Of a stretch of DNA of 64,000 nucleotides, positions 44,301-50,532 are shown piece after piece (positions within the stretch are counted from its first letter, which is position 1; each line of letters opens with the position of its first letter). The notes beneath the pieces were generated by a model, which did not search any database, had not been told where the DNA came from, and was given only the letters and a program-made list of their open reading frames with translations. The DNA lies in the NCBI GenBank assembly GCA_047967505.1, contig CM106539.1, one strand, 5' to 3'. The position numbers and the translations under genes are program-made. Source of the stretch: Dipteris shenzhenensis (taxonomy: Eukaryota > Polypodiophyta > Polypodiopsida > Gleicheniales).

Positions 44301-44836
44301 CAATTTTGCAACTGGCACGATGGTGGAAAAACCTAGCAAAATAACAGGCCCTGTGTATGAGGTAAGTTGATATTGCTTCCATTTGCATAGACAATGGTAG
44401 TTTTGGTCATTTAGTGTATTCATATGGTGCTGGGGCTTCAGCTAGCAAGTGGCCTGGTTTGGTAAGCTCTTAGTTTGAGTTTTTTTTTTTGTTATGCTCT
44501 ATTATTGTTGTTTTTGTTGGAATAAATACTTTAAAATACTTCTTTCTCTTTTATATCTTTCCCTTCTTTTGGTTTTATATCTTAGTAAATACTGGGCTTA
44601 TCTGAGAGATTCCAAAATGTTTCAGAACACAGATGGCAGCTTCTGCTTGCATACTGATGAGAAGACAAGCTCAGCTTTGCTTACTAATTAGTTTCAGTGT
44701 TGTTTACAACTCTCCTCAGCAATATGTAAAATGGGATATGTTCTACTCATATGAATATGTCAAATGCAATTGGTTTCAGGTACCTCTGCAGGAAGATTCA
44801 TGGGAGGATGAACGAGAGGTAAACATGGCATTTTAG
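3325..44836 (+). CDS. LYRM1-like: LYR motif-containing protein 1-like (LYRM1 homologue), four exons
   Basis: Coding exons are 3325-3429, 3656-3721, 44236-44361 and 44780-44836. All introns are phase 0 with GT-AG ends. The product is about 117 aa, close to animal LYRM1 (about 122 aa). The LYR tripeptide of the Complex1_LYR family is at residues 13-15 ([15 protein letters not shown]). It is followed by EKQYIL at the end of exon 1, the second helix [19 protein letters not shown] in exon 2, and HYKIPYPR in exon 3. These blocks match LYRM1 in order and spacing. LYR proteins are small mitochondrial factors that bind acyl-carrier protein and assist assembly of respiratory or Fe-S complexes; the exact partner of this subfamily is not settled. 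Exon 4 is read through to TAG at 44834-44836. A GT at 44819 could instead splice to a further exon, so the last five residues are uncertain. The Kozak context (ccATGGcc) is good. Intron 2 is 40,514 bp of nested transposons. Confidence 0.85.
4037..4655 (-). pseudogene. gypsy D reverse transcriptase fragment with internal duplication
   Basis: The - strand encodes [42 protein letters not shown] and [17 protein letters not shown], the palm and fingers of a gypsy RT. The catalytic FFDD has become FFDH. A block of about 40 codons (4274-4393, containing the FFDH box) is repeated at 4153-4273, where the second copy has gained one base that breaks the frame. The reading then continues as [12 protein letters not shown] and ends at about 4037. 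Confidence 0.75.
4153..4393 (-). repeat. 120/121-bp tandem duplication inside RT coding sequence
   Basis: The copies at 4153-4273 and 4274-4393 both begin atcggtttcttcagctct and are about 92% alike by eye. Length 120 is a multiple of three, so the duplication was originally in frame. The extra base in the left copy came later. Confidence 0.85.
4636..5091 (-). pseudogene. gypsy D gag capsid domain
   Basis: A 151-codon ORF shows the retrotrans_gag pattern: [12 protein letters not shown], then W..FK..F...W near residues 50-62, a central [16 protein letters not shown], and [12 protein letters not shown]. This is the capsid domain of Ty3/gypsy gag that assembles the virus-like particle. After SQLIENAST the frame runs directly into sequence that in another frame encodes RT ([13 protein letters not shown]), which marks a deletion junction at about 4655-4665. 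The function is lost. Confidence 0.75.
5126..6084 (-). pseudogene. gypsy D gag N-terminal region, frame-broken by a 146-bp duplication
   Basis: 5527-6084 (- strand) encodes 185 codons starting [19 protein letters not shown]. They are acidic, then glutamine/methionine-rich ([18 protein letters not shown]). 5126-5419 continues in another frame ([21 protein letters not shown]). The break coincides with the 146-bp tandem duplication at 5286-5577. No conserved domain is recognised here. Assignment to gag rests on its position directly upstream of the capsid domain. Confidence 0.6.
5286..5577 (-). repeat. 146-bp tandem duplication in gypsy D gag
   Basis: Copies 5286-5431 and 5432-5577 share ttttgcatatttggcat at the start and catctgacttgcagg at the end, with only a few substitutions. 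Length 146 is not a multiple of three, so it shifts the gag frame. Confidence 0.9.
6085..7299 (-). other. probable 5' leader/LTR remnant of gypsy D; no gene recognised
   Basis: This lies upstream of the - strand gag start. It contains a 216-codon - strand ORF at 6609-7259 with no family signature, and no clear primer-binding site. LTRs of the neighbouring elements also carry chance ORFs of this kind, so I read it as LTR or leader sequence. Confidence 0.35.
7348..8165 (+). pseudogene. LINE ORF1 (RNA-binding, zinc-knuckle type), interrupted
   Basis: ATG 7348 (MAAPSNPT) matches the start of the ORF1 copy at 63241 (MVAPSTPN). The longest intact stretch, 7639-7869, contains [19 protein letters not shown] and [20 protein letters not shown], which align with the 63500-63895 copy. 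A decayed knuckle follows at about 7915-7970 (CLHCR.MGHLA). The segment ends in a basic tail ([16 protein letters not shown]) cut by the hAT at 8166. ORF1 proteins of plant L1 elements coat the RNA in the retrotransposition particle. Several stops show that it is dead. Confidence 0.7.
8283..8319. repeat. (AC)n microsatellite
   Basis: About 18 uninterrupted AC dinucleotides lie close to the left end of the hAT element. Confidence 0.95.
9010..9290 (-). pseudogene. hAT C-terminal dimerisation (hATC) region, split
   Basis: SWWKKYGN is encoded at about 9261-9285 and [20 protein letters not shown] at 9010-9068, both - strand. These are the two conserved blocks of the hAT dimerisation region, normally about 25 residues apart. 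About 100 bp of non-coding sequence between them may be an intron or decay. A serine/glutamate-rich tail follows to about 8623. Confidence 0.75.
10090..10488 (-). pseudogene. hAT transposase DUF659 domain, C-terminal half
   Basis: The - strand reads [25 protein letters not shown]-like [29 protein letters not shown] and [19 protein letters not shown]. The TDNGSN and [10 protein letters not shown] blocks are hallmarks of the hAT catalytic core region. It joins directly to the 18383 fragment when gypsy A and one ACTTC copy are removed. Confidence 0.85.
10489..12154 (+). repeat. gypsy A 5' LTR
   Basis: It begins TGTCATCC, ends TTTACA, and is the same length as the 3' copy. It contains a TATAAAA box at 11221-11227, ACGTGGC motifs near 10983 and 10997, and an AATAAA signal at about 11930-11935. 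Confidence 0.95.
10981..11227 (+). promoter_or_regulatory. gypsy A LTR promoter with paired ACGTGGC elements and TATA box
   Basis: TGACGTGGCA (10981-10990) and ACACGTGGCA (10995-11004) are two ABRE/G-box-like bZIP sites within 24 bp. About 215 bp further on comes TATAAAA at 11221. The same set is present in the 3' LTR (17204-17227 and 17444-17450). That the ACGTGGC core is bound by plant bZIP factors is established knowledge. That this LTR responds to ABA or light is inference. Confidence 0.6.
12156..12167 (+). other. gypsy A primer-binding site
   Basis: TGGTATCAGAGC is complementary to the 3' end of plant initiator methionine tRNA and lies one base downstream of the 5' LTR. Confidence 0.95.
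12219..13382 (+). CDS. gypsy A gag polyprotein
   Basis: The intact 387-codon ORF may really start at ATG 12237 ([15 protein letters not shown]). From residue 65 it has an arginine/serine-rich stretch ([17 protein letters not shown]). The retrotrans_gag capsid domain covers about 95-250 ([49 protein letters not shown]). A lysine-rich linker follows, then a CCHC knuckle [14 protein letters not shown] at about 331-344. Gag forms the particle and packages RNA. The ORF ends at TAA 13380. The pol frame is open from 13373, so pol would need a -1 shift in this 10-bp overlap, or the frames were split by a small indel. Confidence 0.9.
   Translation: MSHLVIMAANGPDPPPNLHELSALLANIAQQVQVLESSQAGTHDIGPQSQGRGRADNTNSNKEGRSSSSSPPRGRRRHRSSSPSRRPRRRRYAKHKVPLGDKLFKFTKYKGEDKPEVLLAWIRDLEYFFEGDEYEDKAKIRFAVLHMQDRSSLWWAAMVNTGQQAHTWKHFKKNLMRHFLPKEFKRDTMVQWDILRQCQEEKVSEYVDRFWDTLLKVQAFSRKDKKEQQRKFFAGLRYIVQHEVDIATPTSLEDTINIALKLEKKQSFSNKQNGSNNKRKSQGTSSKEQKDKETAKDAPKEQKSASQPPSKKAARTFSSLSPQQKQKYYSEGQCFKCGDRGHNFYECPQAAKNNSNKEAALKKPVLVVNKVEAPPEKGAVNDTHSLL
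13373..16698 (+). pseudogene. gypsy A pol (PR-RT-RH-IN-chromodomain), broken
   Basis: The protease starts with [12 protein letters not shown] at about 13402. RT has [28 protein letters not shown] and the catalytic [10 protein letters not shown] (about 14425). RNase H has [12 protein letters not shown]. The integrase zinc region ([11 protein letters not shown]) is followed by the DDE triad MDFISG, SDRDSKF and QTEVTN. The C-terminus is a chromodomain ([17 protein letters not shown]). Breaks are TAG at 15386, TAG at 15839, a frameshift near 16080 and TAA at 16243. All RT catalytic aspartates are kept. This copy cannot make an intact integrase, so if it moved recently it relied on proteins from another copy, or it decayed after insertion. 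Confidence 0.9.
16712..18377 (+). repeat. gypsy A 3' LTR
   Basis: It is a near-identical copy of 10489-12154 at a constant offset of 6223 bp. Differences seen include aaatgcac/aaatacac, gggacgag/gggacaag, two C/T changes near 17780-17800, and aaatctg/aaatccg. Confidence 0.95.
18383..18600 (-). pseudogene. hAT transposase DUF659 domain, N-terminal half
   Basis: The - strand reads [19 protein letters not shown], then [20 protein letters not shown], then [10 protein letters not shown], the beginning of a DUF659 domain in hAT transposases. The sequence stops at the ACTTC target duplication of gypsy A and resumes on the other side of that element at 10488. Confidence 0.75.
19034..19243 (-). pseudogene. 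hAT transposase N-terminal BED-type zinc finger
   Basis: A 69-codon stretch reads [14 protein letters not shown]..., then [11 protein letters not shown], then VKDHLAH. Cys-x2-Cys followed by the distant His pair, with W and F at the start, fits a BED finger, the DNA-binding domain of hAT transposases that recognises the element ends. It is the first exon-like segment of the transposase. The downstream frame is interrupted before DUF659. Confidence 0.75.
19255..19565. repeat. purine-rich minisatellite (GAGCAAGGAGGAGAG-like)
   Basis: Degenerate short units of GAGCAAGGAGGAGAG and GAGAGG-CTGAG type run for about 300 bp just upstream (in - strand sense) of the hAT BED-finger start. They probably lie in the hAT leader. 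Confidence 0.8.
19719..20034 (+). pseudogene. LINE ORF1 middle segment between the hAT and gypsy B
   Basis: A readable stretch, [20 protein letters not shown], then [20 protein letters not shown], continues the basic tail found left of the hAT. The segment ends in proline-coding C-rich sequence cut by gypsy B. The assignment is inferred from continuity of orientation and composition. Confidence 0.55.
20040..20582 (-). repeat. gypsy B 3' LTR
   Basis: 543 bp. It carries a 15-bp tandem duplication (ctaatgcaccctttc, about 20343-20372) not present in the other LTR. Confidence 0.95.
20660..21367 (-). pseudogene. gypsy B integrase C-terminus with chromodomain
   Basis: 235 codons from [19 protein letters not shown] through the GPFQI fold and [10 protein letters not shown] to a chromodomain ([21 protein letters not shown]). 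Chromodomains on chromovirus integrases direct insertion to marked chromatin. The stop lies about 80 bp before the polypurine tract (gcaagagggagtg in element sense) and the 3' LTR. Confidence 0.9.
21524..23458 (-). pseudogene. gypsy B RT, RNase H and integrase N-terminal part
   Basis: 644 codons. RT shows [34 protein letters not shown] and [10 protein letters not shown]. Two of the three catalytic aspartates are changed: FSKLDLKSGYH reads [11 protein letters not shown], and the first D of FFDD is Y. RNase H ([14 protein letters not shown]) and the integrase zinc region (HRGIRG...CDVCQRIK) follow, with core motifs MDFVSG and SDNDGRF. The ORF ends inside the integrase core. The next 150 bp still encode [19 protein letters not shown] sequence, but after a stop. 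The polymerase must be inactive. Confidence 0.9.
23799..24353 (-). pseudogene. gypsy B gag C-terminus and protease
   Basis: 184 codons on the - strand. A zinc knuckle [16 protein letters not shown] lies at about residues 53-68, with wider spacing than the usual CCHC. A basic linker follows, then a retropepsin-like segment [21 protein letters not shown], where the expected D-S/T-G reads D-D-G. Only about 580 bp separate this ORF from the primer-binding site, too little for a capsid domain, and none is found. The frame is lost near 23800 and resumes at 23508-23726 ([17 protein letters not shown]), the usual protease-RT linker. Confidence 0.8.
24930..24941 (-). other. gypsy B primer-binding site
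   Basis: In element sense it reads TGGTATCAGAGC (initiator Met tRNA type), two bases after the LTR end. Confidence 0.95.
24944..25467 (-). repeat. gypsy B 5' LTR
   Basis: 524 bp, matching 20040-20582 apart from a few substitutions, a 4-bp difference (gatcgatc/gatc) and a missing 15-bp duplication. Confidence 0.95.
25468..26321 (+). pseudogene. LINE ORF1 C-terminal segment
   Basis: C-rich sequence ([20 protein letters not shown]) resumes directly after gypsy B, followed by ORFs to about 26325 with stops. No domain is recognised. It lies between the ORF1 tail and the ORF2 endonuclease. Confidence 0.45.
26322..27060 (+). pseudogene. LINE ORF2 endonuclease domain
   Basis: ORF2 begins ATG AGC TAG at 26322 (stop at codon 3) and continues [13 protein letters not shown], the N-terminal motif of APE-type LINE endonucleases. 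It continues with [12 protein letters not shown] (about 26655), [18 protein letters not shown] (to 26792), LHRFYIGDW (about 26960) and [11 protein letters not shown] (about 27025). These are the catalytic D-x-N and SDH motifs (here SNH). The endonuclease nicks target DNA to prime reverse transcription. Several stops and frameshifts are present. Confidence 0.8.
27150..28727 (+). pseudogene. LINE ORF2 RT C-terminus and zf-RVT domain (RT core deleted)
   Basis: At 27159 the frame reads [20 protein letters not shown], then [20 protein letters not shown], the segment just after the RT core in plant LINEs. The zf-RVT block lies at about 28240-28400 ([33 protein letters not shown]). The C-terminal part runs to 28727. 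Only about 100 bp separate the end of the endonuclease from this block, so the RT catalytic core is missing. Confidence 0.8.
28728..29014 (+). other. LINE 3' UTR and AT-rich flank
   Basis: No gene. The LINE 3' end is probably near 28880-28900 (aaaagaaagaaag). AT-rich sequence follows up to the first tandem-array fragment. Confidence 0.45.
29015..29238 (+). repeat. first fragment of the 558-bp tandem array (left of the copia)
   Basis: It matches the second half of the array unit (gaaactgcactatgttgtg ... gctagatttagatttagatgc) and is cut by the copia LTR at 29239. The array resumes at 39938. Confidence 0.85.
29239..29508 (+). repeat. copia 5' LTR
   Basis: 270 bp, TGTAGG...CCTACA. It ends in a CT-rich stretch and is followed one base later by the primer-binding site. 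Confidence 0.95.
29510..29521 (+). other. copia primer-binding site
   Basis: TGGTATCAGAGC, complementary to the initiator Met tRNA 3' region. Confidence 0.95.
29575..29965 (+). repeat. GTAC-rich degenerate repeat in the copia leader
   Basis: About 28 GTAC tetramers in roughly 390 bp, mostly as CGTAC, CCGTACG or TCGTACTG. They sit where gag should begin. Chance would give one or two. Confidence 0.85.
30190..31126 (+). pseudogene. copia integrase (GAG_pre-integrase and core)
   Basis: An open frame begins with [20 protein letters not shown] and [14 protein letters not shown], the HHCC zinc region. The DDE triad follows: [16 protein letters not shown] and [16 protein letters not shown]. Then come [35 protein letters not shown] and [16 protein letters not shown]. 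The integrase joins element cDNA to host DNA. The frame is intact until gypsy C sequence begins at 31127. Upstream of 30190 there is no gag or protease. Confidence 0.9.
31127..31412 (+). repeat. gypsy C 5' LTR, 5'-truncated
   Basis: It starts at agtgcaaagattgt and matches 37402-37689 almost base for base (one 2-bp length difference). The first 178 bp of the LTR, present at 37224-37401, are absent. Confidence 0.9.
31415..31426 (+). other. gypsy C primer-binding site
   Basis: TGGTATCAGAGC, two bases after the LTR end. Confidence 0.95.
31427..32486 (+). other. gypsy C untranslated leader
   Basis: About 1.06 kb with no coding signal. It is rich in CGA/ACG motifs to about 32060 and carries an uninterrupted A tract at about 32439-32457, shortly before the gag ATG at 32487. 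Confidence 0.7.
32487..33700 (+). pseudogene. gypsy C gag, frame-broken by a 23-bp duplication
   Basis: The first 150 codons (from [13 protein letters not shown]) lead into the capsid domain ([20 protein letters not shown]). A 23-bp tandem duplication (32923-32945 and 32946-32968, cccatatgtttagtgaggctgcg) shifts the frame. The capsid continues in the ORF opened at 32951: [39 protein letters not shown] zinc knuckle [13 protein letters not shown] at about 33563-33601 is one residue short in its middle spacing. Removing one 23-bp copy would make gag continuous. Confidence 0.85.
33701..35485 (+). pseudogene. gypsy C protease, RT and RNase H
   Basis: The protease motif reads [16 protein letters not shown] (D-S-A instead of D-S/T-G) at about 33875. 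RT has [48 protein letters not shown] and an intact catalytic [10 protein letters not shown]. RNase H begins [12 protein letters not shown]. The ORF ends at TAG 35483 (HELEL.SCMLLS region), and the - strand has no competing gene. The same domains continue at 35488 in another frame. Confidence 0.9.
35488..37210 (+). pseudogene. gypsy C RNase H end, integrase and chromodomain
   Basis: RNase H ends with [10 protein letters not shown] and [14 protein letters not shown]. The integrase zinc region ([26 protein letters not shown]) is followed by [20 protein letters not shown] and the third acidic residue near 36470. A stop TGA at 36025, a stop TAG at 36463 and a frameshift near 37130 break it. In the shifted frame the chromodomain ends [18 protein letters not shown], with a stop at about 37208. 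Confidence 0.85.
37224..37689 (+). repeat. gypsy C 3' LTR
   Basis: 466 bp, starting TGTTACGCTC directly after the polypurine tract and ending TTGACA. Confidence 0.85.
37734..39509 (+). pseudogene. copia reverse transcriptase and RNase H
   Basis: RT spans about 38040-38790: [70 protein letters not shown] and the intact catalytic [10 protein letters not shown]. RNase H has [15 protein letters not shown] and TDS. TAG stops at 38928 (RPDL.YAVSQL), 39285 and 39318 (TDS.SALAIA) break the frame. The C-terminal [13 protein letters not shown] and [14 protein letters not shown] are typical of copia. It resumes on the right of gypsy C, but several tens of codons normally between integrase and RT are missing at the junction. 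Confidence 0.9.
39668..39937 (+). repeat. copia 3' LTR
   Basis: 270 bp, about 98% identical to 29239-29508. Confidence 0.95.
39938..44009 (+). repeat. tandem array of about 558-bp units
   Basis: Unit starts, taken at tagacttcac, are 39941, 40480, 41066, 41624, (41948), 42497, 43056 and 43614. Standard units are 558-559 bp. The second has a 26-bp internal duplication (about 40550-40600). The fourth is truncated to about 324 bp. The last stops after about 396 bp. Units contain a short ATG frame (MAEFALHL...) that is not conserved as an ORF, and a GT-rich segment. The array ends 226 bp before LYRM1 exon 3. It matches no satellite I know. Confidence 0.9.
44362..44779 (+). other. intron 3 of the LYRM1-like gene
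   Basis: GTAAGT donor at 44362, TTTCAG acceptor ending at 44779. It has T-rich stretches and no repeat recognised. Confidence 0.75.
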
Positions 44837-44983
44837 TATTAATTGTCCTCATTTTCTTAACAATGGTGGCAACTTCCTCAATGGATGAAGCTGTTGAAGA
44901 AGTCAGTGGCCAGAATTTACTTTGATACAGGTCATTAGTGAGTGTCTTGCCCTCTTGTGTTTATTACGGAAGGTTGGAATTGA

Positions 44984-45119
44984 CATTAAAATATAGCATT
45001 CAGATGTCTAGTTTTGCCTTACTTTTGAAAGCTTTAATTCGTCCCTCAATGCATTAAAATATAGCTTTCAGATGTCTAGTTTTGCCTTACTTTTGAAAGC
45101 ATTAATTCGTCCCTCAATG
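44984..45119. repeat. 68-bp tandem duplication downstream of the LYRM1-like gene
   Basis: Copies 44984-45051 and 45052-45119, each beginning cattaaaatatagc, differ at about two positions. Confidence 0.95.
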
Positions 45120-47003
45120 CATGAAGCTAGAAGGGAAAGAACATACATTCTAAATTTCTCCATATGGAGAATGTGCCTTCTTTTCCAACTTGAGATTGTG
45201 TACCTTTATCTAGCTATTCTTTATTATTTTCAACAAGACGAAGTGTAATGCAAGATGCAGATCAACTTCAATAAAAATTTCTGCAATGGATAATGTGAAG
45301 GATGAACAATATGTAGAAGCTCCTTTTTCTTTCAATCTAGATCACAGATGAGGTATATAATTATGAAACTGGAAGGACGCAAGCATGCATTTCTGCTGAC
45401 ATTCTTGAATTTTTTGGATGCAGTAAATGGGGCCTTAACTGAGCAAGGTTGGTTTCTATGAGTAGTTATCATGTTCACTCGTGCACAAACTCTTTATCTC
45501 TCTCATGTTGCAACTCCTCGGCTCCTTCGGTGCACATTCAGTTTGTGAAATAAAGTTGCTTTTATGGTAATGCTTTTGAGTGGGGATGTCTTTAGACACT
45601 GCATGTAACTGGGATGTAGTAGTTTTTTTGACTGAGTTGCAGCATTTTTGTTCACGTTGTTGTTTTTCTCAATGCTTGTGGTCAAGGTTGGTGCTGAGTA
45701 GTGTTGTACATATATCACAGGTGATTTTATCCTAGTGCAATCACTCAGGAGTCCAATAAACTACATTTTAGAGATGGCACTGAATTGTCCAGACAAAGAT
45801 TAGGATTAGTTTATGATATCCATAAGTACAAATCGTGCTACACTACAAACATCTGTGATAATAACTTAACTAATTGCAAAATAAATTATTTACCATTATC
45901 ACTTCACTTCATTCACTGATGATTTTATCTTTAAAACCGTCCCTTAAAATTGTAGCCCACAAATTGCTTAACAAGCGAAGGCTGTTAACGATGAGCTGTA
46001 GAATGTGCCAAGGGACAGATGCAGATGATATCTTGAAGATCATTGTTTGTACAATGTACTTTGAGGTAGCAAGATCCAACATGCTTTGCTAATTTGTGGG
46101 CTGTGACATATGTGATGAGTGGAATCTTGTTTTTTGTCATTGTATTGCCAACCTTGAAACATATACCTTGACATGAAACGGCACACTTTGGTGAGGAGTT
46201 TTGCATGATAGAATAGCGTGTGCCATAGAAGAACATAATGTTGCATTTATACTTGGTGTTACAAGGACTTAGGATCTAACATCTTTGGCATTTGATTTTA
46301 TTTTTCACACAAATTTCATGTAGGAGGAAACCTTCTCTCTTTTCAAGTCTTCTCTAGTAGAACTTGTATCCTATATGTAACAAACAAAGCAAAGAATTTG
46401 GCATTTCTAATTTGAAAGGCACATTAAACTCTCTATCAACTTAGGCTCTCTGCACATACTACTTTTGAGCTTTCAATTTTGAATTAGATCAATTGGAAGT
46501 TTAACCTAATGAAAAGACCTAGTTTATTTAGTTAGTGTTTTTTGTCTATTGTTGGAGTTGGACGTTCAATAAGCTAATTTAAATGTTCATCTCCAACTCC
46601 TCTTGGTTTTGCTTCTTGTTCACCTCCCTTCCTTTTGGTTTTTGTGGTCCTTCGCCTTGTTCTTCTCATTCTCCCTTTGTGCTTCTCATCTTGTTTGTTT
46701 TTTGTTATCATTGCCACCAACTCCTTATCTTCCTCTTCTTTTTGTTGCTGTTCTCTTCTTGTTCACCTTGCCCTCCTCTTCCTCCCCTTTCTTTATCTTC
46801 TTCTCATCTTTCTCACGCTTCTTTCTCCTCCTCCTCCTCTTTCTTTGTTTTTATTGTTGCTCTCCTACTTTTCCTTTGTTAGAGTTATAGCTTCTTTTTC
46901 AGTTGTTAGGTGTCGCTTCTTGTAGCCACAACTCCATTTCAAAGTAAAGAGTTGCCTAAAGTAGATCAAGTTTAGTAAAGTAGCCTTCGGGCAGCTTTTG
47001 ACC

Positions 47004-47069
47004 CATAGATTGACCCAACAAATGATTGCACTAAAGCATAGATTGACCCAACAAATGATTGCACTAAAG
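47004..47069. repeat. 33-bp tandem duplication
   Basis: catagattgacccaacaaatg... is present twice without differences (47004-47036 and 47037-47069). Confidence 0.95.
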
Positions 47070-50000
47070 GTTTAGAACTTCCAATAAAGCCATTGTGGGC
47101 AATCCAAGACTTAGGAGGTGAGGACGACATTCATTGGGAGGTGAACTTTTGAATCAACTTGGATAAAATTTCTCCTTTGAGCTCTTAGCTTTCCACTTTC
47201 AACCATTGAAGGTGTTCAAAATCTAGGGAGTGAGGGGTGTTTCGATATGCCAATTTGGTCCATTATATCGAATCTTTATATCCTAAGCCATGTTCGAAAT
47301 CATTGTAGTCGTGTCATGTAATTTCAAACAAGATTTTAAGGACTCTTTAGCAAAACACCTTGGCAAAGAGGTTTCTTAAGAAGCTCAATTATCCATGCTA
47401 TGCACTCATCTTAATTGCCTTTCTTTAGTAGTAGATTCTCATTGTTTCTTTTTTTAATTCAGCTTATTGGATGACAATTGGATAGCACAAAGGGGAAGCT
47501 CTAAAGCTAAAAGGTACTCACTTATTTATTCTATCTAAAATAAGGGGGACAATTTTTTAGTAAAAGCAATGAGATTGGTATGAGTGGCTATGGAAGGATA
47601 TCAAATGAAATGGACCTCATTTTGGCTTTTGCCAACATATTTAATTTGATTGCAATTGGAAGTTTTGTCAACCCTTGGAGCTATTAATTTAGAACATGGT
47701 TGAAAAAGGGTCACCTTATTCGACATTTGAGTTTAACCTATGAATAATGGAAAAAATGGAAACCTAGCAAGCTTGGCTATAATCAACTTCTCTCTCTCTC
47801 TCTCTCTCGTTAGACGCAAGGTTAGGGCTCGGAGATAGCATAGAGCCATAGCTATAGGGGGACAAAATTCTATATCAGATTTCATGACATCGCTCCCTCA
47901 CCCTTGATAGGGGAGTTGAGAGACCACGGTGATATTGAGGTTGTACATGATTGCTTTTCTTTGTATCTGGTCATGTAGTGATGTGCGTTTCTTGCTTTAT
48001 ATGGGAGTGGACGCTCAATTAGTAGTGCCACTGTACTAGCTAACTGTTGTATCAGGTTTTTCATAGTCTCATAGAGCCATCGGTCTTCCAAAGACTTTAA
48101 TAATCTCTCTCTCTCTCTCTAAGTTTACTTGGCATTATTACATGTATGCTTTAGGAGTGCTTGCATTTCTAGGAGTAGCTCAATATGGCTTCAATATGCT
48201 CCGCAATCCTCTAATTGGGAAATGAAAGTTTTTTGGTTTTCTTCACATTTAAATGAAATTAGTAAAGTGATATTCAAATATATATGAACCATTACTAGTT
48301 AATGTGGATGTTAGGCATGTGGATATTTATCAATTGTTGATCCATCAAATTTTTTTGTAGCCATTGTTAACGACGACGTCTCGGGCCGCCATATTGATTA
48401 CCATATGTGCTCCTCTCTATGTCCTCATTGTGAAGGTAGGATTTGAGAAGGATGTGAGGAGTACTATGCTATTGGGGACATGGGAGAGGTACATCTAGTG
48501 CTACCACACATGAAATGCCATATTCTTTGAGTATACGCTAGTAGAGTTCACTTGTGATGATGGGCCATTGTCATGAGCTGTAGAGTGTTAATGATCAATT
48601 TCTCTCAATATAGTAGGGTCCTCCACAACCTTCTTGTTCTTTCTAGAGATAGGTATCATTTTCTTGATTTCCATATGACTTCTGAAGATCTCGGTGGAGC
48701 CTTGATGTAACACTCATCTAAGAAGCAGTTAGTGAATGAATGTTGTTCACTAGTAGCTGGTCTCTAGAAAAAGAAGACAAAGGATGTCTTGATATCATTT
48801 GGTGGCAATTGTGTTGCTTAATAAAGCTCTTAAGTTTAGCAATAGATCCAAATTTGCACTTGGATCCATGGTAATCCTCAAAGAGAGCAAAAAGATGTAC
48901 AAGAGAGTAAAAGGGAACGTAAAAGGCTTTGCAACTTGCAAGGATTTTGTTGATGTTTTCACCTTTGTAAATGTGTCATCGCATGAAAATAATGGCATCA
49001 CGTTGGTAACTTGGAAAAATAATTGGTGAGAGTGAATTGGATTTATATACCATCGATAAATTCAACTTTACCGATGGTACTATAGGACAACTGGTGATAA
49101 TAGCCTTGGTGCTGGTGGGGCATTGAGGTATTACCCATGGGAATAGTCTATATACCACCACCGGTAGTAATATTTCCTAGGTTTTTTGCCTATTTTTCAC
49201 TTATAAAAAGCTTGTGAGAACCGCGAGCACTCTTGATTCGGCAAGTTTGTAGTCCATAGCTCCATGTTGGAGTAAGGTACCACAATCGAGTTGTGAGAGG
49301 AATAGGGCAAGGGAGAGATTGGAGAGTGATGTAATCAGATTTCAAAGACATTTGTTTGAATTTGGATCCTGTTGCAACTTGCCACACCACACTTCATATT
49401 CGTGCAAGGTGTTAGCTGTGGTTCATGAGCCAAAAGTAACCCCAATGTGGGCCTGTCCATGCCCTTGGCATTGCCAATATTTTGGAAAACTTTAATAGGA
49501 TTACAATAACAAGAGGGGTCCTTCTAGCTCGCGTCAAACCTCTATTATGTACTAGACAACTTACTATGAACTAAACACTTTGAAGTGATCGTGGACAATA
49601 ACATGCTCACTCTTCCAAAAAGTCCTCTGAGTATCCATTGTTGCCACTTGCTTCCAGGACACTCTAGGCGGTGAGATGGGGTCTAGACTAAAAGTTCTAT
49701 GATACTACATTTCTTTTTCTTGATTTGCACGCGTCGCTCTTACAGAGGGGCGATGCTAATCTTCTCTGTATTGTTCCAACTCTATCAATGTCTTTTTGTT
49801 TACTATGTGTCGTTGATGCAAGAGTGCGACAATGAAGCTGTATCTCTAATCCTCCTTGTTAGCCCTCGGGTCAAGCTAACATGGAGGATTTTCCATACCA
49901 TGGAGGTTTTGACGAGGCATAGATTCCCTCCTACTATTCTTAATATGCTGGCAACTGTTAGCCCTCGAGTAAGGGTAACACATGGTACTAAGTGCAGTCA

Positions 50001-50142
50001 CTGAGTGCCGACTTACTCATAAGCGGTGGAGTGTCTTGGATCAACCACCGTTTTGCAATGGAGGTGTAGGAGATTGCAGCAAATCCATCAATCATAAGTA
50101 GCGGCAGGATGCACCGAGCACCACTAGTCTTAGCAGGCGGTT

Positions 50143-50532
50143 TTGCTTAGATAGAAGAGGTGTGGTTGTAACAGGGGGTAGAGAAGAGAACAAGAGCAGT
50201 GTGTTGAGTTCTCTTCCTCTCACTTGAGCTTGCTAGGTTAGGAAGCTACTGAGTGTTCATTGCAAGCCGAGACGGCTTGGTTGTAAACAGAGATCAACAC
50301 AATTTTTTCTATACTAATGTCTTTAATGGTGAATTTGCTTAGATAGAAGAGGTGTGGTTGTAACAAGGGGTAGAGAAGAGAACAAGAGCAGTGTGCTGAG
50401 TTTTCTTCCTCTCACCTGAGCCTGCTAGGTTATGAAGCTACTGAGTGTTCATTGCAAGCAGAGGCACCTTGGTTATAAACAGAGATCAACACAAGTTGAT
50501 TCCTTTTGTCTATCTTCTTTTATGGTGAATTG
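50143..50532. repeat. 192-bp direct repeat, two head-to-tail copies
   Basis: Copies start at 50143 and 50335 (ttgcttagatagaagaggtg) and are about 90% alike. The sequence lies upstream of a gag remnant in the same direction, so it could be duplicated LTR sequence. No primer-binding site is visible. Confidence 0.85.

Larger units (their letters stand above)
44837..50142. other. unassigned intergenic DNA with tandem duplications
   Basis: No gene recognised. Contents seen: a 68-bp tandem duplication (44984-45051 and 45052-45119), a pyrimidine-rich stretch (46600-46900), a 33-bp tandem duplication (47004-47036 and 47037-47069), and short CT runs near 47790 and 48105. AATAAA at about 45270 could serve as a poly(A) signal for the LYRM1-like transcript. 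Confidence 0.4.

Noticed and set aside
46583-46925. Hydrophobic ORFs of 95-99 codons in three frames resembling membrane proteins
   Set aside because: They come from a pyrimidine-rich low-complexity stretch that gives Phe/Leu/Ser in every frame.
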